Shown: positions 52,451 to 61,174 of the stretch, in pieces
How the letters are laid out: each line of letters opens with the position of its first letter
Numbering within the stretch: the first letter of the stretch is position 1
Assembly (NCBI GenBank): GCA_963727245.1
Contig: CAVSFO010000004.1
Location: forward strand, 248,001 to 312,000
DNA length: 64,000 nucleotides
Direction of reading: 5' to 3'
Source of the DNA: JBKQVT01 sp963727245
Lineage (GTDB): Bacteria; Planctomycetota; Planctomycetia; Pirellulales; Thermoguttaceae
Program-made: the position numbers and the translations under genes
The notes under the pieces: generated by a model
Seen by the model: the letters and a program-made list of their open reading frames with translations, nothing else
The model's database searches: none
Told to the model about the DNA's origin: nothing

Positions 52451-53578
52451 ATGTCTTGTCGCGGTTTCCTGGTGGTCGCACTGGTGGCGGTATTGTCGGC
52501 GCCGGTCTACGGTGCGGTTATTGGTGGCGGCGGTGGTGCAAAAGGCGGAGGCGGAGGCGGATCTGGAGGTGGGGGCTCCGGGGGCGGATCGGGCGGCTAC
52601 GGGGGTGGAGCGGGCGGCTGCTCCGGGAGCTACGGGTACTGGTGGTGGGGCAGCTACGGTGGCTACGGCGGATGCGGTGGCTACGGCGGATGCGGTGGCT
52701 ACGGTGGATATGGCGGCCTCGGTGGATACGGTGAATCTGGCGGATACGGCGGCTATGATGACGGAACCGGCGGCTTCATGAGCCCTTCCGGGGGCACTGG
52801 CTCGGGCCTGACCCAATTGGACGGCGGGGCCGGCGTCGGCGGCAACATCGGACGCCTTGGCGGTGGCATGAGAGGCTTCGGCGTGGGCATGAAGGGCTTC
52901 CGCGGGGGCATGAGGGGCCTTGGCGGGGCCGCAAAATGGTCCGACGCCGGGAACCTCGTTGGCAACCTCGAAGTGACCGGCCGGGGCAGCCTGAAGATAA
53001 GGACCGGGGTCGGGTGCACAATGATCCAAATCGCGCGGGCCACGAACGTGCAGTTTACCGGAAAGGCCACGCGCGACTTCCTCAAGGCCGGCGTTCCCGT
53101 GGAGTTTACGGCGGCGGTCGACGAAAAGCACGCCGTCAGCGAGGCGGTCACGCACTTGACCATCGTCTCGCTGAGCGCGGATCGCGGCCCCGGTCTGTTT
53201 GCCGAAGAGCCGCCGCCGACGACGGCCGCCCCGCCCGGCAAGGCCGACCCCGTGAAATTGCCCGGCACCTGCCTGGTCCGCGGCAAGATCACGACCTTCA
53301 AGGACGGCAAGTTCGTCGTGAGCATCGGCCATGGGACCGTCACCGGGACCGTGGACGAGAGCGCCGAGATCAACGTGTCCACCAGCGACTTGAAATTTGC
53401 CCGCAAAGGCGATAGTGTCTCGGTGAAGGGCCACAACGCCGGAAAGATGTGGCTGGCGGACGCCGTGACGGTCCAGGCGTCGGAGCCGCTGGGGGGGAAG
53501 AAGCCCAAGGCCCAAAGCCCCGCGAAAAAAGGCAAACGCCCTGCGGGCGCCGATGCGGGCGACGACAACGGCCTCTAG
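52451..53578 (+). CDS. Secreted glycine-rich protein with two OB-like C-terminal domains
   Basis: 375 residues from the ATG at 52451 (GGAGGG upstream). A signal peptide (FLVVALVAVLSAPVYG) is followed by a ~140-residue Gly/Tyr-rich, low-complexity region (GGYGGCGGYGGCGGYGGYGG) and two similar beta-rich modules starting near NLEVTGRGSLKI and TCLVRGKITTFKDGKF. The end is Lys-rich. The Gly-rich part suggests a structural or matrix component. It shares its upstream element with the Hint and kinase genes. Confidence 0.78.
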   Translation: MSCRGFLVVALVAVLSAPVYGAVIGGGGGAKGGGGGGSGGGGSGGGSGGYGGGAGGCSGSYGYWWWGSYGGYGGCGGYGGCGGYGGYGGLGGYGESGGYGGYDDGTGGFMSPSGGTGSGLTQLDGGAGVGGNIGRLGGGMRGFGVGMKGFRGGMRGLGGAAKWSDAGNLVGNLEVTGRGSLKIRTGVGCTMIQIARATNVQFTGKATRDFLKAGVPVEFTAAVDEKHAVSEAVTHLTIVSLSADRGPGLFAEEPPPTTAAPPGKADPVKLPGTCLVRGKITTFKDGKFVVSIGHGTVTGTVDESAEINVSTSDLKFARKGDSVSVKGHNAGKMWLADAVTVQASEPLGGKKPKAQSPAKKGKRPAGADAGDDNGL

Positions 53579-53617
53579 CACGGCATTGAGAAAATTTATG
53601 TCGGTGAGAAAAGCCCC

Positions 53618-53683
53618 GTAGGTTATGCTTTAGCATAACACGATAGCGGGTAACGCCTTTCGTTGTGCTAAAGCATAACCTAC
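53618..53683. repeat. GTAGGTTATGCTTTAGC inverted repeat
   Basis: AT-rich arms GTAGGTTATGCTTTAGCA and TGCTAAAGCATAACCTAC pair exactly; the left arm also contains the smaller palindrome TTATGCTTTAGCATAA. It differs in base composition from its surroundings. Confidence 0.85.
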
Positions 53684-53719
53684 AACCTTTGTTGATTCCC
53701 AGCCCCCAAAGATGTAGTT

Positions 53720-53752
53720 CCAAGGACTTGCGTCCGCTCCGGCCATGACGCA
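53720..53752 (+). promoter_or_regulatory. Shared ECF-like promoter element, copy 3
   Basis: CCAAGGACTTGCGTCCGCT, then CATGACGCATC, with the same 16-base spacing from ACTTG to GACG as copy 1. It precedes the kinase start by 41 bases. Confidence 0.55.
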
Positions 53753-53793
53753 TCTGGCCGGAGTCGGCTGCCCATCACCGCGGGAACGATTCC

Positions 53794-56700
53794 ATGTCTG
53801 TGCCCGATTGTCCCAGCCCTGAAAGACTCTTCGACTACGCCGTCGGCAGGCTTTCCGACGAGGTCTCGGATGTCCTGGCCTCGCATCTCGATGCCTGTGC
53901 GAGCTGCCAGACGACGCTGGCGACGCTCAACGACTCCAGCGACTCGCTGGTGGCCCGGCTCCGCGTGCCGGCTCCGGACGACGGGCTGTTGGCCGAGCCC
54001 GAGTGCGACGTCGCCTTGGCCCGCGCCAAAGCGGTGGCCGGCAGGGCCGCCGAAGCCGGCAGCGCGTCCGGCCAGCGCCGCCAAGGCCCGTTTCCCGTCC
54101 CCGGCCAGCTCGGCGAATACCAACTCCTGGAGGAACTCGGCTGCGGCGGCATGGGCACGGTCTACAAGGCATTGCACACCAAGCTGGACCGCGTGGTCGC
54201 CCTGAAGGTGCTGGCCAGGGGCCGCGTCGAGGATGGGCGGGCCATCGCCCGCTTCGAGCGCGAGATGAAGGCTATCGGCCGGCTCGACCACCCCCAGATC
54301 GTCCGCGCCCACGACGCCCGGGAAATCGACGGCCATCCCGTGCTGATTATGGAGTATGTCGAGGGGCTGGACCTGGCCCGGCTGGTCAATCGGGTGGGCC
54401 GCTTGCGCGTGGCGGCCGCCTGCGAGCTGGCCCGGCAGGCTGCCGTGGGCCTTCAGTACGTCCACGAGCACGGCCTGGTGCATCGCGACATCAAGCCCTC
54501 GAACCTCATGCTCACGCCGCGCGGCGAGGTCAAGATTCTCGATCTGGGGCTCGCCCGCCTCCACCGCCAGCGCGGCGGCAGCGACGAAATGACCGGGACC
54601 GGCCTGACCATGGGCACCGCCGACTACATGGCCCCCGAGCAAGCGTCCGACAGCCACAGTGTGGACATCCGGGCGGACATCTACAGCCTCGGTTGCACGC
54701 TCTTCAAGCTGCTTTCCGGCCGGGCGCCCTTCGAGGGCCCGGATTATCGGGGGGCCTTCGACAAGATGACGGCCCACGTGCAGACGCCCGCCCCCTCGGT
54801 CCGGGAATTGGCCGCCGACGTGCCCGAGGAACTGGCCGCCTTGCTGGGGCGGATGCTGGCCAAGGACCCTGCGGAGCGGCCCGCCACGCCGGCCGAGGTG
54901 GCGGCGAAATTGGAAGCGTTCTGTGCAGGCCATGACCTGCCGGCGCTGGCCAGCAGCAGCGGCAGGCTGGAAACCTGCCCGTCAGAGGGCCGGACGGATC
55001 GTCAACCGGTCCGCGGTGCTTTGCCGCCGCGTCGGCGCAAGTTCACGCTGCTCCTGCTCGGACTGCTCGGTTTCGGCATCGTGCTCGGCCTTGCCTGGGC
55101 CGTCGTCCTGCACATCCGGCACCACAAGGGCGCCGACACGTCCCTCACCGTGCCCGACGGCAGCGACGTGAAGGTCCACGAGGACGGCCGGGTGGACGTG
55201 AATCTGCCTGCCGAAGCTGCCGAAGGGAAGCACAATCCAGCCGCGGCCGTGCCACCTGACGAAAAAGCGATCCAGGGAACCTGGAAAATCGTCAGCTCGT
55301 CGCTCAAACTCCTCCGGTTTCCCCTTGCCGAGGACGGGACACATGAGGTCCGCGCGGCCGCCAACGTGGTCTATCGAACGACGCGGGTCGTCATCACCGG
55401 CGACACGCTGAAGATTCTCGGCGACCACGTGGTCGGCGAGGCCTTCCAGTACAAGTTGAACCCCGCCGCCACGCCGCCCATGATCGATCTGCTCTCCGGC
55501 GGAGGTGCCGTCCTGGGCATCTACGAGTTGCGGGGAAACCGGCTGAGGATCTGCACCGACGAGGCCCCGGGGCGGCCCAAGGAGTTTTGGGCCGAACTCG
55601 GATCGAGCAAGGACCTCTTGGTCCTGGAGCGGGTCGGCGACGCGGCGGTCGAGCCGGATGAAAAGACGATCCAGGGAACGTGGGAGGTCGTGGATTGCAC
55701 GACGGCAGAGACGCCGCCGGTATACGCGTCGGCTCTGATGGACATCTATGCGATTCTCTACAAAGGCCAGAGCGTGACGATCACGCGGCACACGATCGGG
55801 CCTGAGGACGCGGGCAATCGCGACAGTTCGGCCGCATCGCATTTCCACGCGAGCGGCGTGGGTGGCGTGGGCGGCATGGGTGGCGGCATGGGCGGCTTCG
55901 GCTTCGCGGGCGGCATGGACGCCGTGAATTCGGTGGTCAGGGGCGCCATGAGTTTCGGCAGGCCGTGGGGATATGCCCTCAATCCGGCAACCAGCCCGAA
56001 ATCCATCGACCTGGTTTCGGCTTCCGGAATGACCCTGCAGGGAAGTTACGAAATCTCCGGCGACCGGCTGAAGATGTGCCTCGGCGTGCGCAAGGAGCGT
56101 GCGGCCGGCCCGGACGACAAATCCGCCCTGATCGTGCTGCGTCGCGTCACCGGCGGCCGGCGAGCGGAGAAGCCCCGCTCATCGTCACTGGCAACTGATT
56201 TTGCTACGCCCTTCGGCAAACTCAAGCCGCTGCGGCCGCTGGTGGTCGATGTTGACCGCGACGGGACGGCCAGGATCGCCGGGATGCCCATCGCAGACGA
56301 CGGCCTGGACACGCTGGTCGGCCTGCTGCTGGGCCAGCAGCCTGGCCGCCAGGTCCGCTTGCGGTGCGACCCGGACCTGCCCTTCTCGCGTGCCGGCGAT
56401 CTGTTGGCCCTGTTGAAGACGGCAGGGCTATCGCGGAGTTCGCTGCTGCTGGCCACGGCCCCCACGCCGCCGGCCCGCCTCGATTTCCGCATCGCGGCCA
56501 CGCACGGCAAGGACGGCGAAAAACCCCTTCTCAGCGAAGCGGAGATCAAGCGATACCTGAAGAACCTCCAGGCCCACGGGCCGACTTACCCACGGGCTGC
56601 ACGCGAGCAGGCCCAGCGCATCGCCTGGCAAAATGCCCTGGCAAGTGTGATCGCCCTGCTCCAAGGGGTCGAGAAGGCCAGCGTCGGCATCGATGGACCG

Positions 56701-57411
56701 TTGCCGGGAGAGGGCGAGCCCCCTCCGACCGTGAGCGTTTCGCTGACCGTGGAAACGCCGCCTGCCCGGCTGCTGGACAAAAACCTTCTGCAAACGGTCA
56801 GGGACCTGGTGGCGGCGGCAGTTCCCGGCGTCGATGCCGACGACGTGAAGGTCCTCACGGCCGCCGCCAAGCCCGCAGCCGATGCCAAGGTCAAGGACGC
56901 GAAGCCCGCGGCGGCCGAGCGGGCGGCCGCGGAGCCTTATGCCTGGTTCGAGCTGGACGCCGAGGCCTCCTCGTCGCTGGTCACGGCGGCGCACGAGGGC
57001 CGGAACTACGTGCTGCTGGCGCTGCGGCCGGACCGCGTGATGCTCGCCGGCGACGAGGGTTCGCGCCAATGGCGGATCGAGGACGCCTCGCTCGGCAAGG
57101 CCGCCCCGGGCCGGCAAGCGGTGCGGGTCACGCTGGACGGTGCCGGCGCGCGCCGCATGGCGGACTTGGGCCAGGCGCATCGCGGCACGCTGTTGGCCGT
57201 CTTGATCGACGGCCGCGTGGTCTGCCTGTCCAAGATGCCGGCGAAAACCAGCGCCGAGGTCGAGATCGACGGCAACTTCGACGCTCGCCAGGCGGATCGC
57301 CTTTCGCGCGGGCTCTTGGGACCGCCGGTCGGGACCGGCGAGGATGCGGATGCGACGCCGGAGGAAGAAGACGGCCAGCCCGCTGCGGGGTCTGGCGGCA
57401 ATTACTTTTGA
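53794..57411 (+). CDS. Mosaic Ser/Thr kinase with ZAS-like, TIGR03067, ExbD-, FliF- and SecD-like parts
   Basis: 1205 residues. In order: zinc-finger anti-sigma-like HxxxCxxC (His31, Cys35, Cys38); a kinase domain about 109-375 with GCGGMG, Lys138, HRD 230-232 and DLG 250-252, apparently active; one membrane helix about 417-440; two TIGR03067 domains (IQGTWKIVSS and IQGTWEVVDC) about 490-790; an ExbD/TolR-like domain about 806-890 (LRPLVVDVDRDGTARIAG); a FliF/YscJ-like ring domain about 914-1026; and a SecD P1-head-like domain about 1048-1180 (VRVTLDGAGARRMADL). The last five would be outside the cytoplasm. The TIGR03067 and kinase calls are firm; the others rest on motif resemblance. Confidence 0.82.
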   Translation: MSVPDCPSPERLFDYAVGRLSDEVSDVLASHLDACASCQTTLATLNDSSDSLVARLRVPAPDDGLLAEPECDVALARAKAVAGRAAEAGSASGQRRQGPFPVPGQLGEYQLLEELGCGGMGTVYKALHTKLDRVVALKVLARGRVEDGRAIARFEREMKAIGRLDHPQIVRAHDAREIDGHPVLIMEYVEGLDLARLVNRVGRLRVAAACELARQAAVGLQYVHEHGLVHRDIKPSNLMLTPRGEVKILDLGLARLHRQRGGSDEMTGTGLTMGTADYMAPEQASDSHSVDIRADIYSLGCTLFKLLSGRAPFEGPDYRGAFDKMTAHVQTPAPSVRELAADVPEELAALLGRMLAKDPAERPATPAEVAAKLEAFCAGHDLPALASSSGRLETCPSEGRTDRQPVRGALPPRRRKFTLLLLGLLGFGIVLGLAWAVVLHIRHHKGADTSLTVPDGSDVKVHEDGRVDVNLPAEAAEGKHNPAAAVPPDEKAIQGTWKIVSSSLKLLRFPLAEDGTHEVRAAANVVYRTTRVVITGDTLKILGDHVVGEAFQYKLNPAATPPMIDLLSGGGAVLGIYELRGNRLRICTDEAPGRPKEFWAELGSSKDLLVLERVGDAAVEPDEKTIQGTWEVVDCTTAETPPVYASALMDIYAILYKGQSVTITRHTIGPEDAGNRDSSAASHFHASGVGGVGGMGGGMGGFGFAGGMDAVNSVVRGAMSFGRPWGYALNPATSPKSIDLVSASGMTLQGSYEISGDRLKMCLGVRKERAAGPDDKSALIVLRRVTGGRRAEKPRSSSLATDFATPFGKLKPLRPLVVDVDRDGTARIAGMPIADDGLDTLVGLLLGQQPGRQVRLRCDPDLPFSRAGDLLALLKTAGLSRSSLLLATAPTPPARLDFRIAATHGKDGEKPLLSEAEIKRYLKNLQAHGPTYPRAAREQAQRIAWQNALASVIALLQGVEKASVGIDGPLPGEGEPPPTVSVSLTVETPPARLLDKNLLQTVRDLVAAAVPGVDADDVKVLTAAAKPAADAKVKDAKPAAAERAAAEPYAWFELDAEASSSLVTAAHEGRNYVLLALRPDRVMLAGDEGSRQWRIEDASLGKAAPGRQAVRVTLDGAGARRMADLGQAHRGTLLAVLIDGRVVCLSKMPAKTSAEVEIDGNFDARQADRLSRGLLGPPVGTGEDADATPEEEDGQPAAGSGGNYF

Positions 57412-57449
57412 CTTTTGTCGAACGCGACGATGAACGGGGCAATTGATGC

Positions 57450-57531
57450 GTAGGGTGGGTCGAGCGCAGCGAGCCCCACCATAGGTTTTTCGCGGGTCTT
57501 GGTGGGGCTCGCTGCGCTCGACCCACCCTAC
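57450..57531. repeat. GGGTGGGTCGAG inverted repeat, copy C
   Basis: GTAGGGTGGGTCGAGCGCAG and its complement flank about 30 bases between the kinase and WD40-like genes. Same family as the two inserts in the octaheme cytochrome gene. Confidence 0.9.
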
Positions 57532-57558
57532 AGACTTACCGGCTTGGGAAGGTGGCCT

Positions 57559-58908
57559 ATGATGCTTGCGATGAGGCGCGGTCGGACTGGCATTGCCTGG
57601 GGCACCCTGCTCGCCGCGTCGCTGATTCCAAGCGGCGCGCTGGCCGGCGACTCGACTGCGCGGCGGTCGGCGAACAGCCCAGGCGGCGAGCCGCCGAAAC
57701 TGATCGGGCACTGGAGGTCGGCCGTTTTCCTGCTGCCACAGTTCCTGGCCGTCTCTGCGGACGGAACCGCACTGGCGACGGGCGGAGCTAATGGCGGTCT
57801 GTACGTTTGGGACGTGGCCAAGGGGAAGCCGAAACGCGTCTTGGAAGAAGCACCTTCGCCGGAGATGCCCGCCGACGGGGAGCTCAAACTCCCGGATATT
57901 GCGGCGATGCTGCCTCATGACTACGCGCTGAGCTTTTCCGGCAGCGGAAACCAATTGGCCGTGCTCGACTCCAAATTGTCGCTGCCGCCGGGGCTGAAGC
58001 TGGGGCCGGGGCCGCAACCGGAGGTGGCGATGGTCAGTAGTTCCCAATTGCCCGAGCTTCACCTCCGCGTTTGGGACGTCGCGTCGAAGAAGCCCGCCTG
58101 GCCGATCAAACTGCCGGTGTGGAAGGAGGTCTTTCCTACGCATACCTCCTGTTTGACCCTCTCGCCGGACGGGAAGCTGTTGGCGGCGATTTTTCTTGGC
58201 CGCAAGTACATGGTCGCCCTTTGGGACGCCACGGACGGGCGCATGGAAACGACCATTCCCGTGCAGGCATTCTCCCTGGCGTTCCGACCGGACGGAAAGG
58301 CGCTGGCGATCGGACTCATGGACGGAAGCCTCGTCATGTACGACCTGCCGGGCAAGCAGAAGCACGTGATTCACGGAAAGAAGAAGGCGGAATGCAGTTG
58401 CTGGATGGGATTCACCCCCGACGGCAAGGCCCTGGTGACGCTGGCGGACGTGATGGCCGCGGGCAACAAGAGGGGGCCGCCGAACTGCGGCAAGGTGCGC
58501 GTGAACTACTGGCCCGCCGATGCGCACCCCGCCAAGCATCCGTCCATCACGCTCGACCAGTACGAGGCCAATGGAAACATGCCGGGCAGGGCGATCGCTT
58601 CGGACACGGCCACGGTGGCGCTGCAAACCGGGCCGCGGACCGTCAATATCTTTGACGCCGCCACGGGCAAGATGCGCACGAGCGTCAAATCCCCGCACAA
58701 TATCGGCTTCATCTGTCTGAGCCGTTCGGGAGGATTCCTTGCGATCGTGAGCTTCGGCAGCGGGATGGATGGCAAGAACGAGTTTTCGGTTTGGGACGTC
58801 ACGCGGCCCGGGCCGATTCTCGCTCCCAGCCCCGGGGAACCCGAGGAGCACACGCCGGGCTGGTTTATCATGCCGCGCCCGAACATGCCGGGCGGGGGCG
58901 TGTACTGA
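57559..58908 (+). CDS. Exported WD40-like repeat protein
   Basis: 449 residues from the first of three close ATGs (57559, 57562, 57571). A signal peptide (LLAASLIPSGALA) is followed by WD-type blades: LAVSADGTALATGGANGG, LYVWDVAKG, LTLSPDGKLLAAIFLGRK and LAFRPDGKALAIGLMDG. The C-terminus is Pro/Gly-rich (MPRPNMPGGGVY). Likely a periplasmic or surface scaffold. It follows the mosaic kinase on the same strand, separated by a repeat. Confidence 0.8.
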   Translation: MMLAMRRGRTGIAWGTLLAASLIPSGALAGDSTARRSANSPGGEPPKLIGHWRSAVFLLPQFLAVSADGTALATGGANGGLYVWDVAKGKPKRVLEEAPSPEMPADGELKLPDIAAMLPHDYALSFSGSGNQLAVLDSKLSLPPGLKLGPGPQPEVAMVSSSQLPELHLRVWDVASKKPAWPIKLPVWKEVFPTHTSCLTLSPDGKLLAAIFLGRKYMVALWDATDGRMETTIPVQAFSLAFRPDGKALAIGLMDGSLVMYDLPGKQKHVIHGKKKAECSCWMGFTPDGKALVTLADVMAAGNKRGPPNCGKVRVNYWPADAHPAKHPSITLDQYEANGNMPGRAIASDTATVALQTGPRTVNIFDAATGKMRTSVKSPHNIGFICLSRSGGFLAIVSFGSGMDGKNEFSVWDVTRPGPILAPSPGEPEEHTPGWFIMPRPNMPGGGVY

Positions 58909-58940
58909 GCGTGCGGGCGAGTGTTATGAGGGCCCCTTGC

Positions 58941-59288
58941 TCAGATGGCCTCGCCGCCGCGCTCGCCGGTGCGGATGCGGATGCAGTCTTCCAGCGGCAG
59001 AACGAAGATCTTGCCGTCGCCGATCTCGCCGGCGGCGCCGGTGCGGCCGCCGCGGATGATCGCGTCCACCGTCGGCTGCAGGAACTCCTCGTTGACGGCG
59101 ATCATCAATTGCACCTTCCGCAGCAGGTTGACGGCGAATTCATGGCCGCGGTACACCTCGGTGTGGCCCCGCTGACGCCCGAACCCTTGCACGTCCATGA
59201 CGGTCAGCCGAAACACCTCCACGTCGGCCAAGGCCGCCTTGATGGCCTCCAGGCGATGGGGCTGGATGATGGCGATGATCAGTTTCAC
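58941..59288 (-). CDS. glnB: Nitrogen regulatory protein P-II
   Basis: 115 residues from a GTG at 59288 with GGGAG upstream. MKLIIAIIQPHRLEAIKAAL, the T-loop GRQRGHTEVYRGHEF with the Tyr uridylylation site, and the B-loop GGRTGAAGEIGDGKIFV are complete. It senses ATP and 2-oxoglutarate and controls nitrogen enzymes. No amtB or glnA gene is adjacent here. It may be glnB or glnK; the sequence alone does not decide. Confidence 0.92.
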   Translation of the reverse strand: MKLIIAIIQPHRLEAIKAALADVEVFRLTVMDVQGFGRQRGHTEVYRGHEFAVNLLRKVQLMIAVNEEFLQPTVDAIIRGGRTGAAGEIGDGKIFVLPLEDCIRIRTGERGGEAI

Positions 59289-59373
59289 GGCGGTCTTTCT
59301 CCCGAGTGCAGGCCACCTTATGGTATCCGCTGGGACCGGATCGCTCAAGGGGAGGGAAGAACTTGGAGCTTAG

Positions 59374-59402
59374 AAAAAGCCCCCGGACTGCGTCCGGGGG
59401 GC
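59374..59402 (-). terminator. Rho-independent terminator of porin gene
   Basis: The 10-bp stem GCCCCCGGAC/GTCCGGGGGG with a TGC loop is followed, on the minus strand, by five T. A second strong hairpin (GGGGGGCACCG stem) lies at 59453-59488, also after the porin stop. Confidence 0.8.
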
Positions 59403-59526
59403 AGCGCGGTCCCCGATCCCCGTTGCGGAAGCACCCGACCTAATAAGGCTGGGGGGCACCGTGGCCGTCTGGCTGCCGGTGCCCCCCAGGTCGCTCGCGG
59501 AGGTGTAGCGCTGAACCGTATCCGGG

Positions 59527-60937
59527 TTAAAACCTTACGATCAAGTCGGTCGCCCAGAGGAACTGGTCGTTCTTCTCGCCGGCGTCGAAGGGACGCTGGC
59601 CGGCGGGGAGCGAGTCGACCGCCCAGTCGTAGCGGAGTTCGCTGCGGACCAGCACGTTTTTGCTCTGGTGCGGCTTCCAGTTGACGCCCCAGGTCAGGGC
59701 ATTGTAGATGGCGGGTACGGGGGCAATGGCCGGCGGCCCGACAGGAGCGACGACCGTGCCGTCCTGGTCGTTGAACCATTCGTACCGCATGCCGGCCGAC
59801 CAGCAGTCGTTGATCGTGTAGATCAGGTACGGGGCTAGGCTGAACCAGTCGCCGTGCGTGAAGCCGTTGTTGGTGGCAATGGCGCCGTTGTCATAGCCCA
59901 GGTTCTGTTCCAGGCGCGAACTGCCACTTCTCGCCGAGCTTCTGGGTCAGGACCAGGCAGTAATGGTAGCGGGTGGCCTCGGGATTGTAGGCGTCGGTAT
60001 TGCCGAAGAAGTTCTCCCAGGCCAGCGTGGTCTTCTGGTCCTTGCTCGTCCAGTTGAGGCCGCCGAAGTAGTTGATCTTGCCGACCGAGTTGCTCCAGTT
60101 GTTCCAGCCGTTGTCGATGCCGAAGTTGCCGGTGAGCTGGTCGTTGATCTTGTACATCGCCTCGCCGCCGCTGAGGGTCGTGGGCTGGCCGTAGAGGAAG
60201 GCATAGCTGTGCGAGTAGAAGAAGTTTTCCGGGGCCATCACGTTTTCGTAGCCGCAGGGGGCCAGGAAGTGGCCGGCGCGAAAGATCCACTTGTTGATGG
60301 CCAGGTCGGCGTACATCTGTGGCATGGCCAGGCCGTAAAACCGGCCGCTGTACCACTCGGTGTCGAGCCCCGTCGCCTCGTCGTAGCGGTGGTCCTCGCC
60401 GTAGAGCAGATCGACGCGGCCGCCGACGTCGACGCCGCAATCGTTCTCGACCTTGGTCACGCGCTCCATGATCAGGTACAACTGGTCGAACATGTACTCG
60501 TTGGCGCGGTCGTTGTAGCCCACCGGGCCGTTGAAGCCGTTGGACGGATTGCTGGGATTCCAGGTGAAGCCCTGGTCGAGCCAGCCGCGGACGTCGATGC
60601 GGTTGCAGTCGAGGATGGGAATGTCCTTGAAGAGTTTGAAGCCGGTGTCTTCCGGGGGCGTCTCTTCCTCTTTCTTTGCCTCTTCCGGTTTCTTTTCCGT
60701 CCCTTGATCGGCCGCCTTGGGAGCGGGGGCCGGAGCGGTAGCCGCCGCGGGCTGGTCGGAGGGGGATGCGGTGGTCGCTTGCGGCGCGAACGAAAAGTAA
60801 GTGTCGGTATTGGACGCAGTCTGCTGGACCGCCACCGGCTGCTGCAGATCGGCCGTAGCGGCTGCTTGAGCGTTTGCCTTGCCGGCGCAGAGGATGGCAC
60901 AGACGCCGCCGGCAATGGCCAGCATGGTGATTCTCAT
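59527..60937 (-). CDS. Outer-membrane beta-barrel porin (one frameshift)
   Basis: About 470 residues from the ATG at 60937. A signal peptide (MLAIAGGVCAILCAGKANA) is followed by a Pro/Ala/Lys-rich linker and then a barrel with alternating strands (VDVGGRVDLLYGED, WIFRAGHFLAPCGYENVM, GLNWTSKDQKTTLAWENFF) and a terminal Phe (LIVRF), as usual for outer-membrane proteins. The frame breaks near 59916 (one extra C); the corrected join is FALEQNLGYDNGAIATNNG. It resembles the large porin family of planctomycetes (BBP2-type). Substrate not deducible. Confidence 0.85.
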
Positions 60938-61174
60938 GACAGGGTACTCCGTAATTGAGAGGGACTGGGGGCCTTGCGGCGCACGCACTTACGTCGGCGG
61001 GCCTGAACTGTCCTGCTATCGGACCGGCGTCAAGTCCCGATTGATAGGAAAGAGCGTGAAAACCGGGCCAAGTGACAAAAGAAGCGCCCGCGGTGCGAGG
61101 ATTTGCCGGATCTGCCGGTCATGCCGAATCGAGGGCCTAGCCGCGCCGAGAAAATTGACAAAAATGGCAGAAAT

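Noticed and set aside
56428..58851. Long minus-strand frame opposite the kinase and WD40-like genes
   Set aside because: It crosses the intergenic repeat and has no domain pattern; the plus strand carries recognised domains.
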